A stretch of 64,000 bases of DNA, taken from Caryophanales bacterium UBA743. Its GTDB lineage: Bacteria > Bacillota_I > Bacilli_A > RFN20 > CAG-826. The stretch lies in contig DBKT01000002.1 in the NCBI GenBank assembly GCA_002297365.1, positions 1-64,000 of the forward strand, written 5' to 3'. Below are positions 26,194 to 35,208 of this stretch, one piece after another. Made by a program: the position numbers and the translations under genes. Within the stretch, counting starts at the first letter, position 1. The number at the start of each line of letters is the position of its first letter. The notes below the pieces were generated by a model, which worked only from the letters and a program-made list of their open reading frames with translations, did no database searches and had not been told where the DNA came from.

Positions 26194-28151
26194 GCAGCAG
26201 AATTCTCGAGGAAAAGCTTCCGACCAAATTGAATTTCGGCATTTGGTTCCGCGTTATGAAATACGCGATGAAGCGCGTTGATTTGTTTGTCATTATCATT
26301 TTGACGATGTTCATTACCACTTTCTATGACTCCGCTTTTGTGCCTGCGATGAATGCGGCCGCTATCACTTTGGTTGGACAAAATGGCGTTTTATCTTCCG
26401 TTTCTTCTCTTTGGGAACTTCCGTTGCATGTGATTTTCATCAAAAACGTATGGGAAATCGACATTACCTTCTTAACCTTCCTTATCACGCAAGGCGTCTT
26501 CGTTATCGTTCGCTGCATCAGCATTTTCGTCACATTCTATTTGACGAATTATTTGAGCATGGTCATCATGGTTTCTTTAAGAAAGGACCTTTTCGATCAT
26601 GTCCAGGAGCTTTCTTTCTCTTATTTCGATAAAACCAATTCCGGTTGGCTCATCGCCAGAATGAATAACGACACTTCTGCGATAGGGGACGTCCTCTCTT
26701 GGTCTTTGACATCGATATTCTGGTCGTCTTTCGATCTGATTTTCACGATCATCACGATGTTCTCTCAAAATGTGAAATACGCTTTGATTGTCATTGCTTC
26801 CTTGCCTTTCATCGCCATTATCGTTCCTTTGTTCGAACATTTGATTTTGAAACGCCACCGCATTGCAAGAAACGCCTATTCTTCTTATGTCGGCTGGCTT
26901 GCCGAGATCATTAACGGCGCCAAAACAGTGAAGACCTTGTCTCTTGAAGAGGAAGTTTCGAAAGAATCGAAAGATATTGTCGATGATTTGAAGAGCAAAC
27001 GTTTCCGCGCGGGAAGGGTTGGCGCTTTCTTTAGGCCTTTATTGGAATTCATTTTAGCCGTTATGATCGTGATTATCGTCGTCATTGGCTATCAAGATAT
27101 CGATAGCATCACCTTGCAAGAAGAGCTTGATATGGCCACGCTTGTCGCCACAATCGTTCTCTTTGTCGGCTTTGCCCAATCCATATTCTCCCCTCTTGAA
27201 AGCATGTCCGATACTTTCTCTTCTTTTATGGAGAACCAGGCTTCGGCAGAAAAGGTCGAGCAGCTTTTGAAAGCCCCGATCGAAATCAAGGATTCCGACG
27301 AGGTCATCGCTAAATACGGTGGTATTCTTTCCCCAAAGAAAGAAAACTACGAGCGTTTTTCCGGGGACATCGAATTCCGGAATCTCTCTTTCCATTATGG
27401 AAACGGGGTGGAAGTCATTCATCCTTTGAACTTGAAAATCAAAGCGGGGACTTCGGTCGCAATCGTTGGCGAAACGGGTTCTGGAAAAACGACTTTGGCG
27501 AATCTTCTTTGCCGATTCTATGAGCCAACAGGCGGAGAAATCCTCCTAGATGGGGTGAATTATAAAGAACGTTCCTTAGGGTGGCTGCGTTCGCATATAG
27601 GCTATGTCCAACAAAGTCCATTCGTCTTTTCCGCCACCTATTATCAAAATATCGCCTATGGGAAATTAAACGCGACGATCGAAGAGGTAAAAAAGGCGGC
27701 AAAACTAGTTGGCATCGATTCTTTTATCGAAAAAGAAAAAGAGGGATACAACACCTTTCTCGAAGATGGCGGGGCCTCTCTTTCGCAAGGGCAAAGACAA
27801 CTCATATCATTCGCGAGGGCGATGATAAGGAATCCATCCTTATTGATATTGGATGAAGCCACTTCGTCAATCGATACGGAGACCGAAGAAGAGATCCAAA
27901 ACCGCATTCAGCCTCTTTTGAAAGGAAGGACCTCCATTACCATCGCCCACCGCTTATCCACCATCGTAAACTCCGATCGCATCTTGGTGATGGAACATGG
28001 CAGCATCCTCGAAGATGGAAACCATAAAGAACTCATGGAGAAAAAAGGCTATTACTATAGCCTGTATATGAACCAATTCAAAGGGATGTCAATGGGAGAG
28101 CAAATCGATAAATACCAAAAGCAAATCGAAGATAAAAACGTGAAAATATAA
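26190..28151 (+). CDS. Heterodimeric ABC exporter subunit B (canonical Walker B)
   Basis: A 653-residue partner of the preceding subunit: six transmembrane helices, then Walker A (GETGSGKTT), signature LSQGQRQL, and canonical Walker B LLILDEATSSID with the catalytic Glu. The LSQGQ form of the signature faces the Asp-type Walker B of subunit A in the dimer, the pattern of heterodimeric multidrug exporters (BmrCD, LmrCD, TM287/288). GGAGG lies 7 nt before the ATG, which overlaps the upstream stop by 4 bp. An external loop of about 30 residues follows TM1. Confidence 0.92.
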   Translation: MSSRILEEKLPTKLNFGIWFRVMKYAMKRVDLFVIIILTMFITTFYDSAFVPAMNAAAITLVGQNGVLSSVSSLWELPLHVIFIKNVWEIDITFLTFLITQGVFVIVRCISIFVTFYLTNYLSMVIMVSLRKDLFDHVQELSFSYFDKTNSGWLIARMNNDTSAIGDVLSWSLTSIFWSSFDLIFTIITMFSQNVKYALIVIASLPFIAIIVPLFEHLILKRHRIARNAYSSYVGWLAEIINGAKTVKTLSLEEEVSKESKDIVDDLKSKRFRAGRVGAFFRPLLEFILAVMIVIIVVIGYQDIDSITLQEELDMATLVATIVLFVGFAQSIFSPLESMSDTFSSFMENQASAEKVEQLLKAPIEIKDSDEVIAKYGGILSPKKENYERFSGDIEFRNLSFHYGNGVEVIHPLNLKIKAGTSVAIVGETGSGKTTLANLLCRFYEPTGGEILLDGVNYKERSLGWLRSHIGYVQQSPFVFSATYYQNIAYGKLNATIEEVKKAAKLVGIDSFIEKEKEGYNTFLEDGGASLSQGQRQLISFARAMIRNPSLLILDEATSSIDTETEEEIQNRIQPLLKGRTSITIAHRLSTIVNSDRILVMEHGSILEDGNHKELMEKKGYYYSLYMNQFKGMSMGEQIDKYQKQIEDKNVKI

Positions 28152-28246
28152 GCCTTTCTCGAACGATCGTTCCTCCATTTGAAAAAGCGGGAAAGGAAGC
28201 CATCTATTCAAAAGACATCCTTTTTCCTCGAATCGGATTCATAAGG

Positions 28247-28280
28247 AAAACCGCCCTTTTATAAGGCGGTCTTCTTTTTG
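28247..28280. terminator. Bidirectional terminator between the ABC operon and glgP
   Basis: ACCGCC-CTTTTATAA-GGCGGT with T-rich tracts on both sides. The convergent genes end at 28151 and 28300. In the gap I also see the perfect palindrome GAACGATCGTTC (28161-28172), without an assignable role. Confidence 0.8.
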
Positions 28281-28299
28281 TCTGGATAATATTTTTTGG

Positions 28300-30720
28300 T
28301 TAACGATGGCTTCCGTATTTGCTAAGATGCCAAATATCGCGATTGTATTCTTCGATGGTCCTATCCGAGGAGAAGACCCCCGAAGTGGAAATATTATCAA
28401 TGACGGCTTTTGCCCATCTTTCTTTATCGAGATAGAATTCCTCAGCGCGTTTGCAAGCTTCGCAATAAGAGGCGAAATCATCCAGAATGAAATATTGGTC
28501 TCCTTTGTTCATGATTTCATCGAAAATCATTTGGAAACGGCCATTGGCTTTTAGTGCCCAAGGTCCGGAGAAAAGAGAATCGATGACTTCTTTTACAAGG
28601 TGATTGCTATTGTAAACATCCCAAGGATTGTAGCTTCCTTCCTCGTTTTTGCGTTCCACCTCTTCCGCGGTTAATCCGAAGATGATTTCATTCTCTTCTC
28701 CGGCTTGCTTGGCGATTTCGATATTGGCCCCATCCAATGTGCCTAAAGTCAAAGCGCCATTCATCATAAGCTTCATATTGGAGGTGCCGGAGGCTTCTTT
28801 GCCGGCGGTGGAGATTTGCTCGCTAATATCGGCAGCCGGAATGATGTGTTCCGCTAAAGTGACGCCGTAATTTTCCACAAAGACGATCTTCATGTATTTG
28901 GAGGCATCCTCATCATTATTGACAACCTCTTGCACGGCAAGAATCAATTCAATGATGCATTTGGCGTATTCATAGCTGGGAGCGGCTTTCGCGCCAAAAA
29001 TGTAAACATGCGGTTCCATATGGAATTGAGCGGGGTTTTTCTTGAGTTCAAGATATTGAGCCATGATGTGGAAAAGGTTCAAAAGCTGTCTCTTATAAGC
29101 GTGAAGTCTTTTGATTTGAACGTCGAATATGGCCTCCGGAGAGATTTCGATTCCATACGCTTTCATCACGAAATCGGCGAATTTGATCTTATTTTCATGT
29201 TTGATTTCCATGATCTCTTCCTGAACCTTTTTATCCGTATCAAAGGCTTTGAAAGCGATGAGCTTCTCTGGATGCATAATCCATTCATCCCCGATCTTAG
29301 AGGTGATTAAAGAAGCGAGCTTCTCATTGGAATAAAGAAGCCATCTGCGGTGGGTGACGCCATTGGTTTTGTTGGAGAACTTCTCTGGGAAAAGCTCATA
29401 GAAATTCTTGAAGGTGTAGTTTTCAAGAATGGAAGTGTGGATTTTAGCGACGCCATTGACGCTAAAGGCAGCATAAATGGCCATGTTCGTCATATGAATT
29501 TGACCATCTTTGATGATTTGCATCTGGTAGGCTTTCGCTGGCTCCACCCCTTTTTCCACCATATAAGCGTTAAAACGGCGGTTGATTTCCTCGATAATCA
29601 TATAAACGCGCGGAAGAAGTTTCTGCACATATTGAATTGGCCATCTTTCCAAAGCCTCAGGCATGACGGTGTGGTTTGTGTAGGCAATAGAATGGGTGAC
29701 TTGTTCCCAAGCTTCATCCCAGCCAAAGCCATAAACGTCCATCAAAAGGCGCATCATTTCCGGTATGGAGAGAATCGGATGGGTATCATTCAATTGAAAA
29801 ACATAATGGTCTTTCAGATGCTCCAAAGTCTTATATCTTCCATATTCCCCGCGCATGACGGATTGAAGGCCCGCGGAAACGAGGAAATATTGCTGGCGAA
29901 GGCGAAGAATGCGGCCATGTTCGGTAGAATCATCCGGATATAAACCAAATGAAAGCTCCTTCAAAGTGGAAAGATAATCGTCGAAAGAAACATCCGTTGG
30001 GAGGTTCTTTTCGCTAGGCTCGGCGCTCCAAAGGCGAAGCGTATTGGAAACGCCATTATGATATCCGACAACGCTTACGTCGTAAGGCATGGCGCGGACA
30101 TGGGTGGCATTCACGGTGCGGAGAGCGTATTCGCCATTGGGTTTCAGGTAGGTTTCCGCATTGCCCCCGAATTCCACCTCCACAGCGTGTTTTGGCTTTT
30201 TCACTTCGAAAACGAAGCCGTTCGAAAGCCATTCATCCGGAAGTTCACTTTGCTTTCCGTTCACGAATTTCTGCTTGAAAAAGCCATATTCATAACGGAT
30301 CGTATTCCCGTGCATAGGATAGCCTAAAGAAGCCGCCGAATCCAAAAAACACGCCGCCAATCTTCCTAAGCCGCCATTCCCTAGTCCCGCATCGGGCTCT
30401 TGGTCTTCGAGCTCGTTGATATCGATCCCATAATCCGCCAGCCCTTCTTTGGCGACCTTGTAGACGCCAAGATTCTGAAGATTGTTCAAAAGCAATCTTC
30501 CAATCAAGAATTCCATGGAGAAATAGATACATTGCTTTCTTCCGTTTTCCGCCATATCCTCGCGGCATTTTCTCCAGCCGACGCCGGCAAAATCCCGAAC
30601 CATTTCCCCTAAGACTTCATATCTCTCCGTGATGTGGGAATCTTCGACGGAGCGTCCGTATAGTTCCGTTAAGCGTTTTTCGAATTCTTTTTTGAATTCT
30701 TCTTTGTTATCAAAAATCAT
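28300..30720 (-). CDS. glgP: Glycogen/maltodextrin phosphorylase
   Basis: Phosphorolyses alpha-1,4-glucans to glucose-1-phosphate using pyridoxal phosphate. The 806-residue protein has the family landmarks: AGLGNGGLGRLAACFLDS, WEQVTHSIAYTNHTVMPEALE, KRLHAYKRQLLN, and the PLP-lysine region GTSNMKLMMNGALTLGTLDG. Length is normal. The start is 3 bp after the glgB stop with no strong Shine-Dalgarno, so translation probably depends on coupling to glgB. No glgC, glgA or malQ is in the window. Confidence 0.96.
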   Translation of the reverse strand: MIFDNKEEFKKEFEKRLTELYGRSVEDSHITERYEVLGEMVRDFAGVGWRKCREDMAENGRKQCIYFSMEFLIGRLLLNNLQNLGVYKVAKEGLADYGIDINELEDQEPDAGLGNGGLGRLAACFLDSAASLGYPMHGNTIRYEYGFFKQKFVNGKQSELPDEWLSNGFVFEVKKPKHAVEVEFGGNAETYLKPNGEYALRTVNATHVRAMPYDVSVVGYHNGVSNTLRLWSAEPSEKNLPTDVSFDDYLSTLKELSFGLYPDDSTEHGRILRLRQQYFLVSAGLQSVMRGEYGRYKTLEHLKDHYVFQLNDTHPILSIPEMMRLLMDVYGFGWDEAWEQVTHSIAYTNHTVMPEALERWPIQYVQKLLPRVYMIIEEINRRFNAYMVEKGVEPAKAYQMQIIKDGQIHMTNMAIYAAFSVNGVAKIHTSILENYTFKNFYELFPEKFSNKTNGVTHRRWLLYSNEKLASLITSKIGDEWIMHPEKLIAFKAFDTDKKVQEEIMEIKHENKIKFADFVMKAYGIEISPEAIFDVQIKRLHAYKRQLLNLFHIMAQYLELKKNPAQFHMEPHVYIFGAKAAPSYEYAKCIIELILAVQEVVNNDEDASKYMKIVFVENYGVTLAEHIIPAADISEQISTAGKEASGTSNMKLMMNGALTLGTLDGANIEIAKQAGEENEIIFGLTAEEVERKNEEGSYNPWDVYNSNHLVKEVIDSLFSGPWALKANGRFQMIFDEIMNKGDQYFILDDFASYCEACKRAEEFYLDKERWAKAVIDNISTSGVFSSDRTIEEYNRDIWHLSKYGSHR

Positions 30721-30723
30721 AGA

Positions 30724-32646
30724 TTAATTCTTAGCCTTTCTCATCGTCGTTTTCTTTTTCTTTGAAACAGTCTTCCTTTTGGCTGTTTCCGTTTCTTTCT
30801 TGGGGTTTTCCAACTTAAAAATCATAGCGCCATAGGAGGCAAGTTTCACGCTGATATGATACGCTCTTCCTTCTGGGGCGCCATCTTTTGCTAAAAGAGG
30901 CAGCCCATTATATTGATTATTTCCTCCATAAACGTCTTTATCGGAATTGAAAATCTCTCTCCATGTCCCTTTCTTTTTAACTCCCACGTCATAAATCGGA
31001 TAAAAATTCGGAGTCATGTTGAAAAGGAAAAGCAGGGAGGAATCTCCATAATCCCGTTCAAAAGCAAACACGCTTTGATCAGAATTGTCAACCATCATCC
31101 ACTCAAAATGGGCGGGATTGTATTCTTCCTTATGCATGGCTTCCTCGGATTGGTAAATAAGATTCAAATCCCTGACCAAACGTTTCATGGAGTCATGCTT
31201 AGGATAAGCCAATAGATTCCAAGGGAGGGAACGAGTCTCATTCCATTCATCGAAAGAGGCCATCTCATTGCCCATGAAATTGAGCTTTTTGCCTGGATGG
31301 GCGAATTGATAAGCGAAAAGATTCCTCAAGAGGGCAAATTTCGTTTCGTAATCACCGTACATTTTATTAATCAGAGTTCCTTTGCCATGCACCACTTCGT
31401 CATGGGATAAAGGCAAAAGGAAGTTTTCGCTAAAGAAATAAGCCATGGAGAAAGTAATGTCATGGTGTTTGTATTTCTTATAGATTGGGTCGAGCGAATA
31501 ATATTTCAAAGTATCATTCATCCAACCGAGATCCCATTTGTAATCAAAGCCAAGGCCGCCATATTCCAAAGGCTTCGTCACGCCTGTGAAATCCGTGGAA
31601 TCTTCGGCTATCATGATAATCGAAGGGTGGGCCAAGTGCAGTTTTCCATTCAGACGTTTGATGAATTCCGTCGCGCCGCAATTCTCGCCGAGAGTTTTAT
31701 TCCCTTCCCAATAAACGATATTGGAAACGGCATCCACCCGAATCCCATCGAAATGGAAATAGGCGAGATAATAGTCCATAGCGCTCATCAAGAAAGAACG
31801 AACGGGGTCTTTTCCTAAATCGAAATAGCAAGATCCCCAAGGGGAGAAAGTGTGTTTCGAATCGCTATATTCATATAAACAGGAGCCATCGAATTCCCTT
31901 AAAGCGAAATGATCGTTAGCGAAATGAACGGGAGCGAAATCCAAGATAACAGAAAAGCCAGCTTGATGCATGCGGTCAACAAAAGACATGAGTTGGAAAG
32001 GATTGCCATAGCGTGAATCAACCGAGAAAAAACCGGTTGCCTGATACCCCCAGGAACCGTCAAAAGGATACTGGCAAATAGGCATAATCTCAACATGAGT
32101 GAAGCCATTCTCCTTAAGATAGGGAATCAAATAATCCGCGACTTCTTCATACGAAGGATACCTTCCGTCGATGAAGCCTTTCCATGAGCCAAGGTGAATT
32201 TCGTAAATGGAAACGGGTTTGTCGAATCCTCTGTCTCTTTTTTTCAGAAACGTTTCGTCGTGCCAAATGAAATTCTCGACATCGAAAAGGCGCGAGCAAG
32301 TATTCGGCCTAAGTTCCGAGAAAAAAGCAAAAGGATCGGCTTTGTCGACATATTCGCCTTTGGCGTTCAGAAAATGAAATTTATAGCATTGGTAATTATG
32401 AAGGCCGGGAACGAAGGTTTCAAACACTCCAGAAGGATCGATCTTCTCCATCTTGTTTTCTCTCACGTCCCAATTGTTCCACTCGCCAATCACGGAAACG
32501 TCGTTGGCCAAAGGTGCGTATAAGCGGAAAACGACTCCGGATACTTTTTTCCCATCTATTTCCTTGCTTACAAAATGCGCGCCGAAATAACGATACGCCT
32601 CAATGCATTGCCCCATCAAAAAGTCATAAAGAATGCCATAAGCCAT
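30724..32646 (-). CDS. glgB: 1,4-alpha-glucan branching enzyme
   Basis: Introduces alpha-1,6 branches into glycogen. The 640-residue protein has a CBM48 domain (about 30-130), then a GH13 barrel with the branching-enzyme motifs DFAPVHFAND, GIRVDAVSNI (nucleophile Asp), MIAEDSTDF (acid Glu) and LPLSHDEVVHGKG, and a C-terminal beta domain. The last about 27 residues are a Lys/Thr-rich basic tail (KRKTVSKKKKTTMRKAKN) that is not part of the GlgB fold. The start at 32646 has an AAAGG 5-6 nt upstream; a later in-frame Met (MGQCIEAY) is possible. First gene of glgB-glgP. Confidence 0.95.
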   Translation of the reverse strand: MAYGILYDFLMGQCIEAYRYFGAHFVSKEIDGKKVSGVVFRLYAPLANDVSVIGEWNNWDVRENKMEKIDPSGVFETFVPGLHNYQCYKFHFLNAKGEYVDKADPFAFFSELRPNTCSRLFDVENFIWHDETFLKKRDRGFDKPVSIYEIHLGSWKGFIDGRYPSYEEVADYLIPYLKENGFTHVEIMPICQYPFDGSWGYQATGFFSVDSRYGNPFQLMSFVDRMHQAGFSVILDFAPVHFANDHFALREFDGSCLYEYSDSKHTFSPWGSCYFDLGKDPVRSFLMSAMDYYLAYFHFDGIRVDAVSNIVYWEGNKTLGENCGATEFIKRLNGKLHLAHPSIIMIAEDSTDFTGVTKPLEYGGLGFDYKWDLGWMNDTLKYYSLDPIYKKYKHHDITFSMAYFFSENFLLPLSHDEVVHGKGTLINKMYGDYETKFALLRNLFAYQFAHPGKKLNFMGNEMASFDEWNETRSLPWNLLAYPKHDSMKRLVRDLNLIYQSEEAMHKEEYNPAHFEWMMVDNSDQSVFAFERDYGDSSLLFLFNMTPNFYPIYDVGVKKKGTWREIFNSDKDVYGGNNQYNGLPLLAKDGAPEGRAYHISVKLASYGAMIFKLENPKKETETAKRKTVSKKKKTTMRKAKN

Positions 32647-32678
32647 AATGCCCTTTCTCCTTTTTCCATCTTAGCTGA

Positions 32679-32708
32679 ATTATAGCGTATGCATACGTAC
32701 GCACGCAA
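32679..32708 (-). promoter_or_regulatory. Promoter of glgB-glgP with palindrome in the spacer
   Basis: Minus strand TTGCGT (32708-32703), 18 bp, TATAAT (32684-32679). The 12-bp perfect palindrome CGTATGCATACG (32686-32697) fills most of the spacer, where a repressor would block RNA polymerase. Confidence 0.55.
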
Positions 32709-32806
32709 AGGGAAGAGGGGATTAATTGGCATTTTAGGGTTCTTTTCCCTTTTAGAAAGGAGAAAGTTAGATTAGAATGTTTAGCGATAAAAAGAGGTAA
32801 AAAATT

Positions 32807-34009
32807 ATGATAAAATGCATGGCCGTTAACGCAGGCTCTTCTTCCATCAAGTACAAGCTCTATGAGATGCCGGAAGAAAAAGTCATTTGCGAAGGCTTGG
32901 TTGAAAGAATCGGGCATGAGGATGCTCATTTCCGTTTGAAATACAAAGGGGAGAAACACGACGAATATCTCCCGATTATGGATCACAACGTCGGCGTTGA
33001 ATTGATTTTAAAAGCCTTAAAAGACTATGAGATCGTCAAAGATTTCGATGAGATAAAGGCCATTGGGCACCGCGTGGTTCAAGGTGGCAAGTATTTCTCC
33101 AAATCCGCTTATTTCAACGAGGATACAGAGGAAAAAATTACCAAGCTCATCCCCCTTGATCCATTGCACGCCCCGGCTCATTTAATTGGCTATCACGCTT
33201 TCAAAAAGGTGTTGCCAAACGCCGTCACAATCGCTGTTTTCGACACCGCTTTCCATCAAAGCATGCAACCCGAGGATTATTTGTATGCAATCCCATACGA
33301 ATACACCGAGAAATACGATTGCAGAAGATATGGCGCACACGGCACTTCCCACCATTATTTGGCGGATAAAGCCATCAAAGATTATTTCCATGGCGACAAA
33401 AGCAAACGCATCATCACCCTTCATTTAGGAAGCGGCGCCTCGATTTGCGCCATTAAGGATGGCAAATGCGTGGCGACCTCCATGGGTCTTACTCCATTAG
33501 GAGGAGTCATGATGGGAACGCGTTGCGGCGACATTGACCCGTCCGTCTATTATTATCTTGGCGTTTGCACCGGGAAAAATTCCGAAGAAATTTACGATAT
33601 TTTGAATAAAAAATCCGGTTTCTTAGGTGTTTCCGGCCTTTCTAACGATACCCGCGATATCTTAGCTGCCGCGGAAAAAGGCGATGAGAGATGCATCAAC
33701 GCTTTGAAACTTTGGGCAAGAAGAGTCGCTGATTTCGTTGGCTCTTATTACGTTCGTTTAGGCGGCGCGGATATGCTTATTTTCTCAGCCGGCATCACCG
33801 AGAATAACCCAATTTGCCGCAAAATGATCTTAGATAACATTTCTGAGGCTTTGGGCATCCATATCGATTGGGCAAAAAACAATGAGCTAATCGGAAAAGA
33901 AGGAGAAATATCCACCCCCGATAGCAAAATAAGAGTGGCCGTTATTCCAACCGATGAGGAAGTCATGATTGCCCGCGATTGCTATAGCGCTTTCAAGGGA
34001 ACCTTATAA
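32807..34009 (+). CDS. ackA: Acetate kinase
   Basis: Makes ATP and acetate from acetyl phosphate, the last step of mixed-acid fermentation. The 400-residue protein shows the ASKHA signatures: MAVNAGSSSIKYKLYE (N-terminal), the active-site Arg region GHRVVQGG, HGTSHHYLA, THLHLGSGAS-type loop (ITLHLGSGASICAI), and MGLTPLGGVMMGTRCGDIDP. AGAGG lies 9 nt before the ATG. No pta gene is adjacent. A TTTAGA/TAGAAT promoter candidate lies about 30-55 bp upstream. The downstream phosphoesterase gene starts one base after the ackA stop codon. Confidence 0.97.
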   Translation: MIKCMAVNAGSSSIKYKLYEMPEEKVICEGLVERIGHEDAHFRLKYKGEKHDEYLPIMDHNVGVELILKALKDYEIVKDFDEIKAIGHRVVQGGKYFSKSAYFNEDTEEKITKLIPLDPLHAPAHLIGYHAFKKVLPNAVTIAVFDTAFHQSMQPEDYLYAIPYEYTEKYDCRRYGAHGTSHHYLADKAIKDYFHGDKSKRIITLHLGSGASICAIKDGKCVATSMGLTPLGGVMMGTRCGDIDPSVYYYLGVCTGKNSEEIYDILNKKSGFLGVSGLSNDTRDILAAAEKGDERCINALKLWARRVADFVGSYYVRLGGADMLIFSAGITENNPICRKMILDNISEALGIHIDWAKNNELIGKEGEISTPDSKIRVAVIPTDEEVMIARDCYSAFKGTL

Positions 34010-34010
34010 T

Positions 34011-35012
34011 ATGGCCAGATTACCAAAAGAGATAGCCGATTACGGATTGAATTTGAAAAAGAACTATTCTTATTTCTATTCCTGCATAAAAAAGTACGAT
34101 CGCATCGTCATTTTTCGCCACATTAAACCGGATTTCGACGCAATGGGAACCCAAATGGGCCTTTATACTTTCATAAAGGATAACTTCCCAAACAAGGACG
34201 TTCATTTCGTCGGCGATAATCACGTGACTTTCACCCCAAGGCTTTTTCCAGAGACCGAAAGGCTTAGCGATTCTTATTTCGATACGCCTTTTTTGGCGAT
34301 TATCTGCGATGTCGGGGATCATGAAAGAATCGCGGACCCCCGCTATAGCAGAGCCAAAAAGATCCTGAAAGTAGATCATCATCCTTGCAAGAAAGAAATC
34401 GCTTCTCATCCGATATTGGATGAAGAATCCGCGGCTGCAGCCGAAATCATGACCGATATCCTCTTGAAATGGAAGGGAATGACCATTTCTAAGGAAGCCG
34501 CTTCCTATCTTTATATAGGCATCGTCGGCGATTCGGGAAGATTCCAATATTCTTCCACGAACGCCCATACATTCGCTTGCGCCAGCGCCCTAATCGAAAG
34601 AGGCATCTGCATCCGTGACATCTATCTGAAAATGTATGAGAAAAACATCGATGATTTGAAAGTGACGGCATATGTCCTCAATCATTTCTCTTTGTCTCCG
34701 CATGGGGTTGCTTATTATCTATTGCCGGATTCCGTTCAAAAAGAACTGAAAATCACCTCTGAGCAAGGGAAAAACAATGTCAATCTCTTTGCGAATATCG
34801 ATGGAATCAATGCCTGGTGCTCCATTACGGAGGATGCTAACCCAAAAGATTATTGTTGGAGAATCTCCATCCGTAGCAAAGAGAAGGATATTTCCGGAGT
34901 TGCGAATAGATGGGAAGGCGGAGGGCATGCCCAGGCAAGCGGTTGCAAAATCAAATCCCTTGACCAATTAGACGATTTCGTGAAATCCCTTGATGACCTC
35001 TTTCTTTCTTAA
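34011..35012 (+). CDS. nrnA: NrnA-type DHH/DHHA1 phosphoesterase
   Basis: Bifunctional nano-RNase / pAp phosphatase family, which removes 2-5 nt RNA end products and may act on cyclic-di-AMP breakdown products. Motifs: RHIKPDFDAMGTQMG (metal-binding HxxPDxDA), ICDVGD, the DHH motif VDHHPC, and C-terminal DHHA1 GGGHAQASG. The 333-residue length matches NrnA. I start at 34011 (MARLPKEI), right after the ackA stop; an AAGGG lies 12 nt upstream. Which substrate dominates cannot be read from sequence. Confidence 0.9.
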   Translation: MARLPKEIADYGLNLKKNYSYFYSCIKKYDRIVIFRHIKPDFDAMGTQMGLYTFIKDNFPNKDVHFVGDNHVTFTPRLFPETERLSDSYFDTPFLAIICDVGDHERIADPRYSRAKKILKVDHHPCKKEIASHPILDEESAAAAEIMTDILLKWKGMTISKEAASYLYIGIVGDSGRFQYSSTNAHTFACASALIERGICIRDIYLKMYEKNIDDLKVTAYVLNHFSLSPHGVAYYLLPDSVQKELKITSEQGKNNVNLFANIDGINAWCSITEDANPKDYCWRISIRSKEKDISGVANRWEGGGHAQASGCKIKSLDQLDDFVKSLDDLFLS

Positions 35013-35191
35013 TGGGAGGGGTTTAAAAGAAAAAGAAGGGGTTTCCTATTCTTTCTCTTAAAAAAGAGACGTTTTCATACGATAGAAAGGATTGTTTTTT
35101 ATCCTTAATTTTTCATTTGAAAAAGATGCGGACCATCTTATCGTTTTGAAAACTTCTCTCCCTTCGTTTAAGAAAAACGAATGTTCTATGG

Positions 35192-35197
35192 TATACT
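35192..35197 (+). promoter_or_regulatory. Extended -10 of the unknown zinc-ribbon-like gene
   Basis: TGG-TATACT (35189-35197), ending 11 nt before the ATG at 35209, which gives a leader of about 5 nt without a Shine-Dalgarno. Confidence 0.5.
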
Positions 35198-35208
35198 TAC
35201 TAAGATTT

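Noticed and set aside
28161..28172. Palindrome GAACGATCGTTC as an operator
   Set aside because: It lies between convergent genes, with no promoter beside it; a chance palindrome or part of a 3' UTR is more likely.
34020..34568. Open frame (182 codons) antisense to the NrnA-type gene
   Set aside because: Antisense shadow of a clear DHH/DHHA1 gene, without start signals.
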